Of a stretch of 64,000 nt of DNA, positions 1-8,391 are shown in pieces. Under the pieces are notes generated by a model. It did not search any database. It saw nothing but the letters and a program-made list of their open reading frames with translations, and had not been told where the DNA came from. How positions within the stretch are numbered: position 1 is the first letter of the stretch; every line of letters starts with the position of its first letter. The position numbers were made by a program, and so were the translations under genes. Origin of the DNA: Sulfurivirga caldicuralii (lineage in GTDB: Bacteria; Pseudomonadota; Gammaproteobacteria; Thiomicrospirales; Thiomicrospiraceae); contig NZ_FSRE01000003.1 in the NCBI RefSeq assembly GCF_900141795.1, positions 124,001 through 188,000 on the forward strand, in the 5' to 3' direction.

Positions 1-153
1 GAAGCAGTGGTTTATGTCTCATGCAATCCGGCCACCTTAGTTCGCGATGCTGTACTGCTGAGGGAAAACGGCTGGCGGCTGCATGACATTCGCCTGCTGG
101 ACATGTTCCCTCATACCAGCCATGTGGAAGTGATGGCGCGCTTTGAAAGCTGA
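1..153 (+). CDS. rlmD: RlmD-type 23S rRNA (uracil-5-)-methyltransferase, C-terminal end (partial)
   Basis: The window opens inside this gene and only the last 50 codons are present. The visible peptide contains [11 protein letters not shown], the C-terminal motif of the TrmA/RlmC/RlmD family of S-adenosylmethionine-dependent uracil C5 methyltransferases, followed by the [16 protein letters not shown] ending typical of RlmD, which modifies U1939 of 23S rRNA. The catalytic cysteine and the iron-sulfur cluster cysteines would lie upstream, outside the window. The stop codon directly abuts the stop of the convergent GGDEF-EAL gene, with no intergenic base. RlmD is the best fit, but RlmC or a paralogue cannot be excluded from the tail alone. 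Confidence 0.75.
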   Translation, partial: EAVVYVSCNPATLVRDAVLLRENGWRLHDIRLLDMFPHTSHVEVMARFES

Positions 154-2646
154 TCAATGAATATGGCCAGCGCGCTGTTCTATGCTGGTCACTTCAAGGC
201 GCTTTTCCAGCTCCATCCAGAAGTCTTCGCTTAATAGCACATCAAGCTCAACGGGTGGAGAGAAATAGTAGCCCTGTCCATAGGCTATGCCCATGGAACG
301 CAACAGTTGCACCAGCTCAGCGTTCTCCACATACTCGGCCACCACCGTCAGTCGCATCTCGCGGCAAATCCTGGCCGTGGCTTCCACCATGGCGCGATCC
401 ACCTGGTTTTCCAGCATGCCCTTGATGAACTCGCCATCGACCTTGACGTAATCCACCGGCAACGCCTTGAGGTAGTTGAAGGACGCATAGCCGGAGCCGA
501 AATCGTCAATGGCCAGCTTGCAGCCCAGTGCACCCAGCTGCTCAAGCAATGCCCGTGTTTCTTCCACATCCCCCAGATGGGCCGATTCCGTCACCTCGAA
601 GCACAGCTTGCGGACATGCGCAACCGGCAGGCGTTTTAATTGAGCGATCAGGACATCGCGATAAAGTGGCGAAGTCAAGGTCGCCGCAGAAATGTTCAAA
701 TTGAGCTGATCGATTGTAGCGCCGTGTGTTTTCAACCAATCCAGCGCTTTTTCGAAAATACGCTTTTCCAGCTCGGGCATCAGGCCAAACCGCTCCGCCA
801 CCGGCAGGAAGTGATAGGGCGCGACCAACTCACCCTGATCGTCCCGGATCCGCACCAAAGCCTCTGCCTTGCGCAAAAACGGCGGCTGCAGCGAGACGAT
901 GGGCTGGGCGACCAAAGCAACGCGATCTTCCTGCAGGGCCTTTTTCACTTCCTGTAGCCAGCTCACCTGAGCCAGCTTCCGATCCAGCAGCGCGTCCGTA
1001 TCATGCAGGAGCACAACAAACTGCCCGCGCATGGAATGCTTCAGTTCCTGCATGCCAAAATCCAGCTTGAGCAGGATTTCTTCCGGGGTCATGTCCACTT
1101 CCTGCAGCGCCAGTGCCACCCCACTGGCATCCAGGGAAATACGGCGGCCATTGATCACGATTGGCTTACGACATTTCTCCTGAAAGTCTGCAACCAGTGC
1201 GCGAATTCCCGCTTCAGTCATGGGCTCGCGAGACACAAAAACAAAATCATCCCCGCCCAGGCGGCCAAGCACGCCCTTGTCTGCAAAGTGCTGACTGAGC
1301 ATGACCGCCACGATCTGCAGCACCTCATCACCGCCTGCGAATCCGAGCATCTCGTTAATGGAGCGGAAATGGTCCAGATTGATCTGAACGGCCCAGCAGG
1401 CATTCTCCGATGGTGCCTGCTGGTCAAGCCCCTCCCGCATCTGCTCCAGATGTGCAAGAATACCTTGACGATTCAACAGACCTGTCAGCGGGTCATGACG
1501 CTGTTGCCAGGCGATTTCCTGCAGCAGGTAATTATCCCTTTCCTCAGGTTGCATCAGCAGGATGACATGACGCCGCCCCGCCTCATCGGTGATGGGCAAC
1601 ATGTTGACATCCACCGCTTCCTCGCGTTCTCCACCTTCAAGCCGGGCGCTGAACTGACGTGGCCTGTTCACCAGCGCAAGGGCATGGCGGTCCAATGAAA
1701 TGGGCGTGTCCGTCTCAGTAGAGACCAACTGAGCGATCTGCTCGAAAGGCACGTTTCGGTTGGCCGGGCTCAAGTGGGTAATGCGGTAAAAACGCGGGTT
1801 GCCGTATTCAATATGCCCGTTCTCGTCCAGTTCCACGATGTAAAGCGGCAGCATGTCAAAAATGCGCTTGAGGCGGTCATGGGCTTGAATGAGTGCCTGC
1901 TCCTTTCTCTGCAGCTCAGCGAGCATGCTTTGAAAACTGGCGGTAAGATGGGCCAGTTCATCCGCATAGCCCGGCTCGTCCTCAAACTGAACCGATCGCT
2001 CTCCTGCTGCCACCTGTTCGGCTACACGTTCGAGGCGCTGCAGGCGCCGTGTCAGCATGCGCCCAATCAGCCACGCCAGCAGGCTGCCAACCGCAATGGC
2101 AAACAGGGTATAAGCCATCCCCTCAACAATGACACGCCTATTCGCCTGCGCAAGGTCCCGCTCGTCCAACAGCAGCCGCACCCAACCTACGATACGATCC
2201 TGAAGATAAACCGGTGCTGCCAGATCGAAAGTCCACTGGTCCATGTGCAAAGACAGCACCCTGGCATCAGGCGGTGTGCGCAACAGCGCCACAGCTTTCT
2301 CATCTGCCACAAAACGGCCCAGCTGCTCTGGCTCCGTATGGGCAAGAATCTGGCCACGGCTATCAAATACTTCAGCCTTGATCAGATCGGGCACCTGGCT
2401 CTTCAATGAATTAAGGGCATCCCCCACTGCTTGAAAATCATTGGAGGCCACCCAAAGGCTGATGCTGTCGGCAAAAATACGCGTCAGATGGGTGGCTGAA
2501 TCCTTGGCCTGCCTGTAGAGTGTTTCTTCCTGCCGCTGGGACAAATCCCACACAAAAAAGGCCATCAGCACGGCATGCACAAGCGCCACCCCCAGAATCA
2601 GCTGGGTACGCAGGCGGGTTTTTTTGAATGGGTTCAGCACACTCAT
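154..2646 (-). CDS. Membrane HAMP-PAS-GGDEF-EAL c-di-GMP turnover protein
   Basis: An 830-residue inner-membrane signalling protein. A first membrane segment (about 12-33) is followed by a periplasmic sensor region (about 35-175), a second segment (about 176-197), a HAMP linker (to about 250), a PAS-like region (about 255-370), a GGDEF domain and an EAL domain. The cyclase signature reads GGDDF near residue 463, so the fourth position of the motif is changed. The EAL domain keeps EAL near 594, a LNLNIS segment, FEVTES and the IDDFGSGYASF loop near 712, so phosphodiesterase activity is likely. Its start overlaps the stop of the upstream PhnD-like lipoprotein gene by one base, which suggests the lipoprotein is its periplasmic ligand-sensing partner (inference). 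Confidence 0.9.
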   Translation of the reverse strand: MSVLNPFKKTRLRTQLILGVALVHAVLMAFFVWDLSQRQEETLYRQAKDSATHLTRIFADSISLWVASNDFQAVGDALNSLKSQVPDLIKAEVFDSRGQILAHTEPEQLGRFVADEKAVALLRTPPDARVLSLHMDQWTFDLAAPVYLQDRIVGWVRLLLDERDLAQANRRVIVEGMAYTLFAIAVGSLLAWLIGRMLTRRLQRLERVAEQVAAGERSVQFEDEPGYADELAHLTASFQSMLAELQRKEQALIQAHDRLKRIFDMLPLYIVELDENGHIEYGNPRFYRITHLSPANRNVPFEQIAQLVSTETDTPISLDRHALALVNRPRQFSARLEGGEREEAVDVNMLPITDEAGRRHVILLMQPEERDNYLLQEIAWQQRHDPLTGLLNRQGILAHLEQMREGLDQQAPSENACWAVQINLDHFRSINEMLGFAGGDEVLQIVAVMLSQHFADKGVLGRLGGDDFVFVSREPMTEAGIRALVADFQEKCRKPIVINGRRISLDASGVALALQEVDMTPEEILLKLDFGMQELKHSMRGQFVVLLHDTDALLDRKLAQVSWLQEVKKALQEDRVALVAQPIVSLQPPFLRKAEALVRIRDDQGELVAPYHFLPVAERFGLMPELEKRIFEKALDWLKTHGATIDQLNLNISAATLTSPLYRDVLIAQLKRLPVAHVRKLCFEVTESAHLGDVEETRALLEQLGALGCKLAIDDFGSGYASFNYLKALPVDYVKVDGEFIKGMLENQVDRAMVEATARICREMRLTVVAEYVENAELVQLLRSMGIAYGQGYYFSPPVELDVLLSEDFWMELEKRLEVTSIEQRAGHIH

Positions 2647-3593
2647 CAGGGAATCTCGACAGGTTCAACCAGCTTGCTGTATCGCTCGATAAACATGCGC
2701 ACCGGATCATAGGTGGCGTTGTTTGCGGCCTCAAAGGCCGTAAAGGTGCTTTGCTCCAACAGGCGGCGCCCTTGCGGATCGTCTTTCATCGCAACCAGAA
2801 GATCTGCAACCTGTCTCGCCAGCGCACGGGGCACACGTTCGTGCGCCATGACGCTGTTGTTGGGGAGCGTGTCCGTCTGCCATGCGAGGCGAATCTGTTT
2901 CGCCAGCTCCGGCCGCTGTACCTGAATCAATCGCCAGGGCACTGGCCATGTGGTCGCCGCCTGAGCCTTGCCCAATGTCAATGACAGGATGGTGCTCTCC
3001 TGGGTTCCGGTATACAGATAACGCACATCCTTGTGAACATCGACACCGTGCGTGGCCAGAAAATATTTCGGCATCATTGTCGCCGCCAGCGCGGTTTTGC
3101 CAGGTGCCGCAATCACCTTGCCCTTCAAATCCTTGGGGGTTCGAATCCTGCCATCCTTTCGCACCAGGATAATGCCGCGAAAGTCCTCATCATTGGCAAC
3201 CTTGGCATAGACGTGATAGCCATGGCGCAGCCCAATGAGCGTTTGAAACGGATTGGGGACAATAAAATCCGGTCGACCCGCAATGATCTTCTGATCGTAC
3301 TCGGGATAATTGCGCGTAGCCTCCAGCACCAGCCGCGCATTGGGAAGGCGCGCATTCAGATAATCGATGACGGGGCCGAAGGCTTCAAACAGACGGGCCG
3401 GGCTGTAAAGGGGATGAATGGCAAAGGTGTAGGTCTTCGTTTCACCATCAAGGGGGGACTGATCCCCATAGGCCCACTGAGTTTTGCCGATAGACGACGA
3501 TGATTGCTCGCTGCAACCAACAAGGCCGAAGAGCAGGGACATCCCGGCAAAGACAAACGCCAGCTGCCTTATAAGTCCTCTCACCTCATGCAA
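2646..3593 (-). CDS. PhnD-like phosphate/phosphonate-type substrate-binding lipoprotein
   Basis: A 315-residue protein with a hydrophobic leader and a lipobox ending at Cys27 (GLVGC), so it is predicted to be lipid-anchored and exported. The rest matches the PhnD/SsuA/TctC-like type II periplasmic binding fold, with segments such as DFIVPNPFQTLIGL, VRKDGRIRTPKDLKGK and TGTQESTILSLTLGKAQAATTW. No ABC permease or ATPase is beside it; the only cotranscribed gene is the GGDEF-EAL protein downstream, whose start codon overlaps this stop. The arrangement recalls NspS/MbaA, where a binding protein feeds a membrane c-di-GMP enzyme. The ligand is unknown; phosphate, phosphite or phosphonate are guesses from the family. 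Confidence 0.85.
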   Translation of the reverse strand: MHEVRGLIRQLAFVFAGMSLLFGLVGCSEQSSSSIGKTQWAYGDQSPLDGETKTYTFAIHPLYSPARLFEAFGPVIDYLNARLPNARLVLEATRNYPEYDQKIIAGRPDFIVPNPFQTLIGLRHGYHVYAKVANDEDFRGIILVRKDGRIRTPKDLKGKVIAAPGKTALAATMMPKYFLATHGVDVHKDVRYLYTGTQESTILSLTLGKAQAATTWPVPWRLIQVQRPELAKQIRLAWQTDTLPNNSVMAHERVPRALARQVADLLVAMKDDPQGRRLLEQSTFTAFEAANNATYDPVRMFIERYSKLVEPVEIP

Positions 3594-3785
3594 AACGCCG
3601 CCCTCTGTCCTAACTGCTACTACCCATCGTAACTCAACAAAAGGAAGCTGTCATGACAATCGCTCAAACAGCAAACATATTTTGTGCCATTTAATCGATA
3701 AATGACATGTAGCGTGTGATTTTTATAAGAGAGCGAGGCCTTGTTGATTAAGATAGTCAAATACCTTCAGATCAAAGTCGCTGCC

Positions 3786-4217
3786 ATGCTTTACTCACCG
3801 GAAAACATGCCCCGCGTTGCCCGGGAAGACATGAACCACACCCACGAGGAAGAAGTGGCGCTGGTCAACCGCATTGCCGACGCCATCGAAGCGCTTGAAC
3901 TGGGCGACAGCCGTGGGGATCTGGTACCGCTACTGGACGAATGGCTGGCGCATACCCGCGCCCACTTCGATAGTGAGCACGCTATTATGGAAGCCTGCGG
4001 CTTTCCGGCCTATGCAGTACATCGTGGCGAACACGAACGGGTGTTTGAGATTCTGACCCAGGTGATTGAGCGCTATCGCAAGGAAGGCGAACTGGCACCA
4101 CTGAAACAGTTTGTCATGGAAACCTGGCCCAACTGGTTTGACAACCATGTGAACACCATGGATTTTGCCACGGCGCATTTTGCCAATATGGCAGAACAGC
4201 AAGGGAAGCCCTTTTAG
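3786..4217 (+). CDS. Bacteriohemerythrin-like oxygen-binding protein
   Basis: A cytoplasmic four-helix hemerythrin domain that binds O2 at a non-heme diiron site. Ligand motifs are visible in order: an early His pair (MNHTHEEE), then HFDSEHAIMEACGFPAYAVHRGEHE carrying the HxxxE and HxxxH ligands, and HVNTMDFATAHF carrying the HxxxxD ligand. I chose the ATG giving 143 residues because it starts close to the domain. A TTG at 3741 or 3744 would add about 15 hydrophobic and lysine-rich residues and has a GAGCGAGG sequence before it, so the longer form is possible. The gene stands alone. It may serve oxygen sensing or storage; the sequence does not decide. Confidence 0.85.
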   Translation: MLYSPENMPRVAREDMNHTHEEEVALVNRIADAIEALELGDSRGDLVPLLDEWLAHTRAHFDSEHAIMEACGFPAYAVHRGEHERVFEILTQVIERYRKEGELAPLKQFVMETWPNWFDNHVNTMDFATAHFANMAEQQGKPF

Positions 4218-4359
4218 TCATTTCCCCCAAGTTAATGCTGCCGCGCCTCACCACAAAAAATAGAAATATTTACCATTTTTATAAGGCAGCCTATTGATAA
4301 GGAAGTGGACAGAAACGCTCGCTGCTTAAACTGCCCGCCGTTGTGACACCCGCCCTCTT

Positions 4360-4500
4360 TCACAACTTGTTCTCGTCTTCCGAGGGCGCAGGCGGACGCG
4401 AAGGGCCGCGCAGCAACCGATACAGCCCCCACACGGCCAGTGCCGTGCCGATCCATGCCAGCACCCACCACGCCCAGCTGATGCCATGACTTTCAACCAT
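4360..4500 (-). CDS. Small single-pass membrane protein (46 aa), function unknown
   Basis: A short open frame whose ATG lies inside the last codons of the DNA glycosylase gene, overlapping its end by eight bases. The product begins MVESHGISWAWWVLAWIG, continues as one tryptophan-rich membrane segment (about 8-28), and ends in a basic RLLRG patch followed by a proline and acidic tail (PPAPSEDENKL). The overlap, the membrane segment and the positive-inside tail make it look real rather than chance. I do not recognise a family. It appears to be the last gene of the small-protein/glycosylase operon. Confidence 0.55.
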   Translation of the reverse strand: MVESHGISWAWWVLAWIGTALAVWGLYRLLRGPSRPPAPSEDENKL

Positions 4501-5191
4501 GCTGTGTCTCCACTTTCAGCGCCTCGTCATAAGACAGCACCCCATAATCCTGCCCCTCCACGGTGGTGCGTCGAATTGGATTCTGCGTCGCCTGCCGAGC
4601 AAAGGCTGCATCCACAAAACGATAGGGAAGATGCGCATCCCGTTGCGGGGCAATACCCAATCGCGTTGTCTGAATGATCTGCTCAGGCTGGTGGCCGTCA
4701 TCGCCTATATAAAACTGCTCCGGATCAAACTTCTTTCCACGCCAGTCCTCCACCTGAAGATGCAGCGCCTCCGCCAGCAGCGTCTGTCCGGAACAGATCT
4801 TGTCTGCGGGCTTATCCCGCCCGAGCCCTTCGCGCATCAGCGCCAGGGCTTGCGGATCCGTGCGCCAGGCCACGCCCGACTTGATCAGCACTGCATTGCC
4901 CGCCCCATGCGCACTCACGTTAAGCGAGGGCTTGCCGCGGCTGTAATACATGTAGATAGTGCCCGCCGGCATGAACATGGCTTCCCGGGCCGGCGTACGC
5001 CCTAGGGAGCTATGTGACGCCTTCTCGTTCAGGTAATAGGCTTCCGTCTCAATAATGCGACAGCCGAGCCACTCGCCCTGCACACGGCGCATGACCACCT
5101 TGCCGAGCAGGGCCACCGCCAGTTGCAGCGATGGCTTGTCAAAAAACTCGGGTGGAAGGGGCCTAGGCCGCTGCGAGGAGGGTTGCATCAA
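4493..5191 (-). CDS. mpg: 3-methyladenine DNA glycosylase (AAG/MPG family)
   Basis: A 232-residue monofunctional DNA glycosylase that excises alkylated purines such as 3-methyladenine and hypoxanthine in base excision repair. The family core is clear: RIIETEAYYLNEKASHS near the N terminus, then TPAREAMFMPAGTIYMYYSRGKPSLNV, which carries the tyrosine inserted into the DNA helix and the catalytic glutamate region, and a later R-rich RTDPQAL segment. Its ATG overlaps the stop of the upstream secreted-protein gene by four bases, and its 3' end overlaps the 46-residue membrane protein gene, so the three are probably one transcript. Confidence 0.93.
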   Translation of the reverse strand: MMQPSSQRPRPLPPEFFDKPSLQLAVALLGKVVMRRVQGEWLGCRIIETEAYYLNEKASHSSLGRTPAREAMFMPAGTIYMYYSRGKPSLNVSAHGAGNAVLIKSGVAWRTDPQALALMREGLGRDKPADKICSGQTLLAEALHLQVEDWRGKKFDPEQFYIGDDGHQPEQIIQTTRLGIAPQRDAHLPYRFVDAAFARQATQNPIRRTTVEGQDYGVLSYDEALKVETQHG

Positions 5192-5517
5192 CGCTGATGA
5201 CGACGCTTGCCGGGTTTGCAGGCCTTGAGTGCCTCGGGCGAATCTGCCTGCTCAACGCACTGCAGACGCGCCCTGATGTGCTCGATAAGTTTCTGCTTGC
5301 GCCGCTGGAAGGCCTCCTGCTTGAAGGCCTGCCGGGCTTCACGCTCCTTCGCTTCGCAGCGTCGATACTCATCACGTGTCTTGGCCTGGCGGTTGCATTC
5401 CTCCGCCTGTTGCAGAATCTGTATGCGCTGCTGATGCGACCAGGATTCAAAGTCGTTGTAGGCCATGGCGGGGACAGCCGCCGCAGAAAGCATCATCACC
5501 AGAATGGTACGCCGCAT
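5188..5517 (-). CDS. Small secreted alpha-helical protein with paired CX12C motifs
   Basis: A 109-residue protein with a signal peptide cut after about residue 19 (AAAVPAMA). The mature part is strongly charged and predicted helical, rich in Gln, Arg, Lys and Glu. Its four cysteines, 41/54 and 87/100, form two pairs with identical spacing, which suggests two disulfide-stabilised helical hairpins in the periplasm (inference). A strong GGAGGTGA ribosome site precedes the ATG. The stop overlaps the glycosylase start by four bases. I do not recognise a named family. Confidence 0.75.
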   Translation of the reverse strand: MRRTILVMMLSAAAVPAMAYNDFESWSHQQRIQILQQAEECNRQAKTRDEYRRCEAKEREARQAFKQEAFQRRKQKLIEHIRARLQCVEQADSPEALKACKPGKRRHQR

Positions 5518-5545
5518 AAGTCACCTCCTCCACACATCGAATAGC

Positions 5546-5574
5546 AAAAGGCCCGGCGTGGAAGCCGGGCCTTT
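5546..5574 (-). terminator. Rho-independent terminator of the pst operon
   Basis: The arms AAAGGCCCGGC and GCCGGGCCTTT enclose a short GTGGAA loop, and on the minus strand the stem is followed by TTTTGC. It lies just after the pstB stop and just before the next minus-strand gene, so it should end the Pho/Pst transcript. Confidence 0.85.
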
Positions 5575-5600
5575 CAGTGTAGCACGCAACCGGTTACCAA

Positions 5601-6389
5601 TCAGCCAAAGCGTCCGGTGATGTAATCCTCGGTCTGTTTCTGCGACGGATTGGTAAAGATGGTGTCCGTTTCGTCGTATTCGATCAGCTCACCGAGATAC
5701 ATGAATGCGGTGTAATCGGAAATCCGCGCCGCCTGCTGCATGTTGTGCGTCACGATACAGATGGTGTACTGCTCACGCAGCTCCATGATCATCTCTTCAA
5801 TGGCAACGGTGGAGATGGGGTCCAGCGCAGAGGTGGGTTCGTCGAACAGAATCACATCCGGACGCAAGGCCACGGAACGGGCAATACACAAACGCTGCTG
5901 CTGGCCGCCAGAAAGTCCACGCGCATCATCCTTCAGGCGGTCCTTGACTTCATTCCAAAGTGCTCCATCCCGCAAGGCCTCTTCCACCCGGTCATCCAGT
6001 TCGGACTTGCTGCGAATACCCTGCAGTTTAAGCCCATAGGCAATGTTGTCATAAATGGACATGGGAAACGGCGTCGGCTTCTGAAAGATCATGCCCACCT
6101 TCTGGCGCAGACGGATCAGGTCGTTTTCCTTTGTCCACTCGAGAATATTCTTGACAGAGCCATCCACACACTGCAGGTTGATGGCACCTTCGTACTTGCA
6201 GCCGGGATAGAGATCGTGGATGCGGTTCATGGCACGCAGCAGCGTGGACTTGCCGCACCCGGACGGCCCGATCAGGGCCGTGATGCGATTTTTCACGACC
6301 CGCAGATTGATGTGCTTCAGCGAAGGTTTGGGTGCATTGGGGTAGGTAAAGGAAAAGTCCTTCACCTCCATCATCAGATTCGCATCCAT
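5601..6389 (-). CDS. pstB: Phosphate ABC transporter ATP-binding protein PstB
   Basis: A 262-residue cytoplasmic ATPase of the high-affinity phosphate importer. Walker [10 protein letters not shown] is near residue 42, the Q-loop is in [14 protein letters not shown], the signature is [14 protein letters not shown] and Walker B is [12 protein letters not shown], followed by the switch His in CIVTHNMQQ. It is the last gene of pstS-pstC-pstA-pstB, 21 bases after pstA, and is followed by a clear terminator. The length and the family-specific [12 protein letters not shown] segment are those of PstB rather than another importer ATPase. Confidence 0.97.
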   Translation of the reverse strand: MDANLMMEVKDFSFTYPNAPKPSLKHINLRVVKNRITALIGPSGCGKSTLLRAMNRIHDLYPGCKYEGAINLQCVDGSVKNILEWTKENDLIRLRQKVGMIFQKPTPFPMSIYDNIAYGLKLQGIRSKSELDDRVEEALRDGALWNEVKDRLKDDARGLSGGQQQRLCIARSVALRPDVILFDEPTSALDPISTVAIEEMIMELREQYTICIVTHNMQQAARISDYTAFMYLGELIEYDETDTIFTNPSQKQTEDYITGRFG

Positions 6390-6410
6390 ACGTTTTCTAT
6401 CCCTTATCCT

Positions 6411-7232
6411 TTAGTGTTTCTTGCGCACGAGGTAGCGGCCAATGATATTCAAAGCCAGTACGAATACTGCCAGAATCAGCGCGCCCGCCCAGCCCAGCTT
6501 CACCATCTCTTCCTGGGGGTGCGTGGCCAGGTTGTAAATCGATACCGTCAGGGACGGGAAGGTTTCATTCAGATTGGTGGTCCAGTATTGGCTGGTTCCG
6601 CTGGTATACAACAGAGGCGCCGTTTCGCCCACAATGCGGGCAAACGCCAGCAGCAAACCGGTCATGATACCCACCTTGGCACCGCGAATAATGATATCGA
6701 GGATGATGCGGTACTTGGGAATGCCCAGTGCCACACCGGCCTCGCGCAGCTCCCGAGGGATCAGCCCCAGCATGTCATCAGTTGTGCGCACCACGATTGG
6801 CAGCATCAGAATCGCCAGCGCAACGATGCCGGCCCAACCGTTGGCATGCCCTACCGGCACCACCAGAATGGCATACACAAAGGTACCGATAACAATGGAG
6901 GGTGCCGACATCATCACATCCGACAGATCGCGAATAAAGGTGGCGAACTTGGTGTGATTGCCATACTCCTGCAGCCAGATACCCGCCAGCATGCCAATGG
7001 GTATGGCAAGCACCGTGGCCAGAATGGACAGCACGAACTGCCCCCACAGAAGGTTGCGCAGGCCATTGTTAATCAGATCCGTAGTAAACAGATCCAGAGA
7101 CATGGCTTCTGTCCCTTTAATGACCAGCGTCACGATGATCCAGCCCAGAAAGATCAGGCCCAACAGGGCAGTTCCTATAGAGAGCACCGAAAATACCCGG
7201 TTATAGAACAGGCGACGGTTCTGCAGATTCAT
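6411..7232 (-). CDS. pstA: Phosphate ABC transporter permease PstA
   Basis: A 273-residue inner-membrane permease with about six hydrophobic segments. The EAA-type cytoplasmic loop, which docks PstB, is visible as IPRELREAGVALGIPKYRIILDIIIRGAKVGI. The segment IVGETAPLLYTSG is characteristic of PstA. The start overlaps the stop of pstC by four bases, so the two permeases are probably made in equal amounts by translational coupling. Confidence 0.96.
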   Translation of the reverse strand: MNLQNRRLFYNRVFSVLSIGTALLGLIFLGWIIVTLVIKGTEAMSLDLFTTDLINNGLRNLLWGQFVLSILATVLAIPIGMLAGIWLQEYGNHTKFATFIRDLSDVMMSAPSIVIGTFVYAILVVPVGHANGWAGIVALAILMLPIVVRTTDDMLGLIPRELREAGVALGIPKYRIILDIIIRGAKVGIMTGLLLAFARIVGETAPLLYTSGTSQYWTTNLNETFPSLTVSIYNLATHPQEEMVKLGWAGALILAVFVLALNIIGRYLVRKKH

Positions 7233-8236
7233 ACTTTCGCCCTCCGCAGCAGGAATTCCTTCGCGAGGAAGATGATGACAAAACTCACCACAAAGAGGAT
7301 AAAGGCCAAATAGTACAGCGCCGCCAGACTCAAACCACTGGACTCAGCAAAGTTGTTCGCCAGGGCGACCGGGATTGAAATGGTCGGATCTGTAACATGT
7401 TCGGCAAGCTGATAAACACCGCCGATCACGAACGCCACTGCCATGGTTTCTCCCAGTGCACGGCCGAGAGAAATAATGATGGAACCAAGAATACCGGTCT
7501 TTGCGTACGGGAAGATAATGTCCTTCACCACCTCGAAACGGGTTGCGCCCACCGCATAGGCTGACTCTTTAAGCACATCGGGCGTGGTATTAATGGCATC
7601 ACGACTGAGTGCAGCCATGAACGGAATGACCATCACGCCCAGTACCAGCCCGGCTACCAGCAGCGACACCGAACTGCCGCCAAATATGGAAGCGATGAAT
7701 GGACCAAAGAAGAACAGGCCCCACATACCGTAAATAATGGAAGGGATCGCCGCCAGCAGCTCGATCGCTACGCCCACCGGCGTTTTGAGGGCCTCAATGG
7801 AAATTTCTGAGAGAAAGACCGCGATGCCCATGGCAATGGGAATGGAGAAGGCCATGGCAATCAAGGTCGAGAGTACCGAGCCGACAATGGGTACCAGACC
7901 GCCATAGATTTCCTTGATTGTGACGCCCGCTTCAGCATTTCGCTCAAGGTCAGCTTGCCCGGTTTCCGTTTCATCCTCCATGGGGATGCCATCTTCATCC
8001 AGAACCATGCTGCCCGCAGCGTTTTCTTCCGTGTGAAAAAACTCATCCCGAGGAATTTCCCGACCCTGCTCGTCAATGGCCACCTCAACGCCCCAGCGCG
8101 GGTCCAAGATAAACTTCCACCCATACGCATCGATAGCGGGTTTGGCCTGAACATACAGCACATACAGTGTTGCGAGCAGAACCAACAGTACAGTCGTTGC
8201 ACTGAACCAGCTTAGCCGAGAAAAGATTTTTTCCAT
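7229..8236 (-). CDS. pstC: Phosphate ABC transporter permease PstC with acidic periplasmic insert
   Basis: A 335-residue inner-membrane permease that pairs with PstA. The core is typical: YGGLVPIVGSVLSTLIA begins the permease domain, an EAA-like loop reads LKESAYAVGATRFEVVKDIIFPYA, and GRALGETMAVAFVIGG is diagnostic of PstC. Between membrane segment 1 (about 13-30) and the permease core is an unusual stretch (about 50-106) rich in Asp and Glu, roughly one in three residues, predicted to face the periplasm. Most PstC proteins I know have a much shorter link there. A hairpin at 8320-8339 separates this gene from pstS. Confidence 0.95.
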   Translation of the reverse strand: MEKIFSRLSWFSATTVLLVLLATLYVLYVQAKPAIDAYGWKFILDPRWGVEVAIDEQGREIPRDEFFHTEENAAGSMVLDEDGIPMEDETETGQADLERNAEAGVTIKEIYGGLVPIVGSVLSTLIAMAFSIPIAMGIAVFLSEISIEALKTPVGVAIELLAAIPSIIYGMWGLFFFGPFIASIFGGSSVSLLVAGLVLGVMVIPFMAALSRDAINTTPDVLKESAYAVGATRFEVVKDIIFPYAKTGILGSIIISLGRALGETMAVAFVIGGVYQLAEHVTDPTISIPVALANNFAESSGLSLAALYYLAFILFVVSFVIIFLAKEFLLRRAKV

Positions 8237-8319
8237 AAAGCCTGACCCTCATCCTTTGCCCATAAGGTGAGCAAACACCGTATGGGCAAAGGCACCCTTA
8301 AACCCTTAGCGAGTGCACG

Positions 8320-8339
8320 AAAAGCCCCCTAACGGGGGC
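8320..8339 (-). terminator. Intercistronic hairpin with U-run between pstS and pstC
   Basis: On the minus strand GCCCCCGTTAGGGGGC is followed by TTTT. It sits in the 155-base gap between the pstS stop and the pstC start, so it probably acts as a partial terminator or 3' stabiliser that makes binding protein more abundant than permease. No promoter obvious to me lies between it and pstC. Confidence 0.65.
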
Positions 8340-8391
8340 AACAACATCACATTTTAATCCAGCCTGCCCGTGTGCGAGGCAGGCAAATGGA

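Noticed and set aside
4232..4471. A 79-codon minus-strand frame downstream of the hemerythrin gene
   Set aside because: It overlaps the better supported 46-residue membrane protein in another frame and has no coding character.
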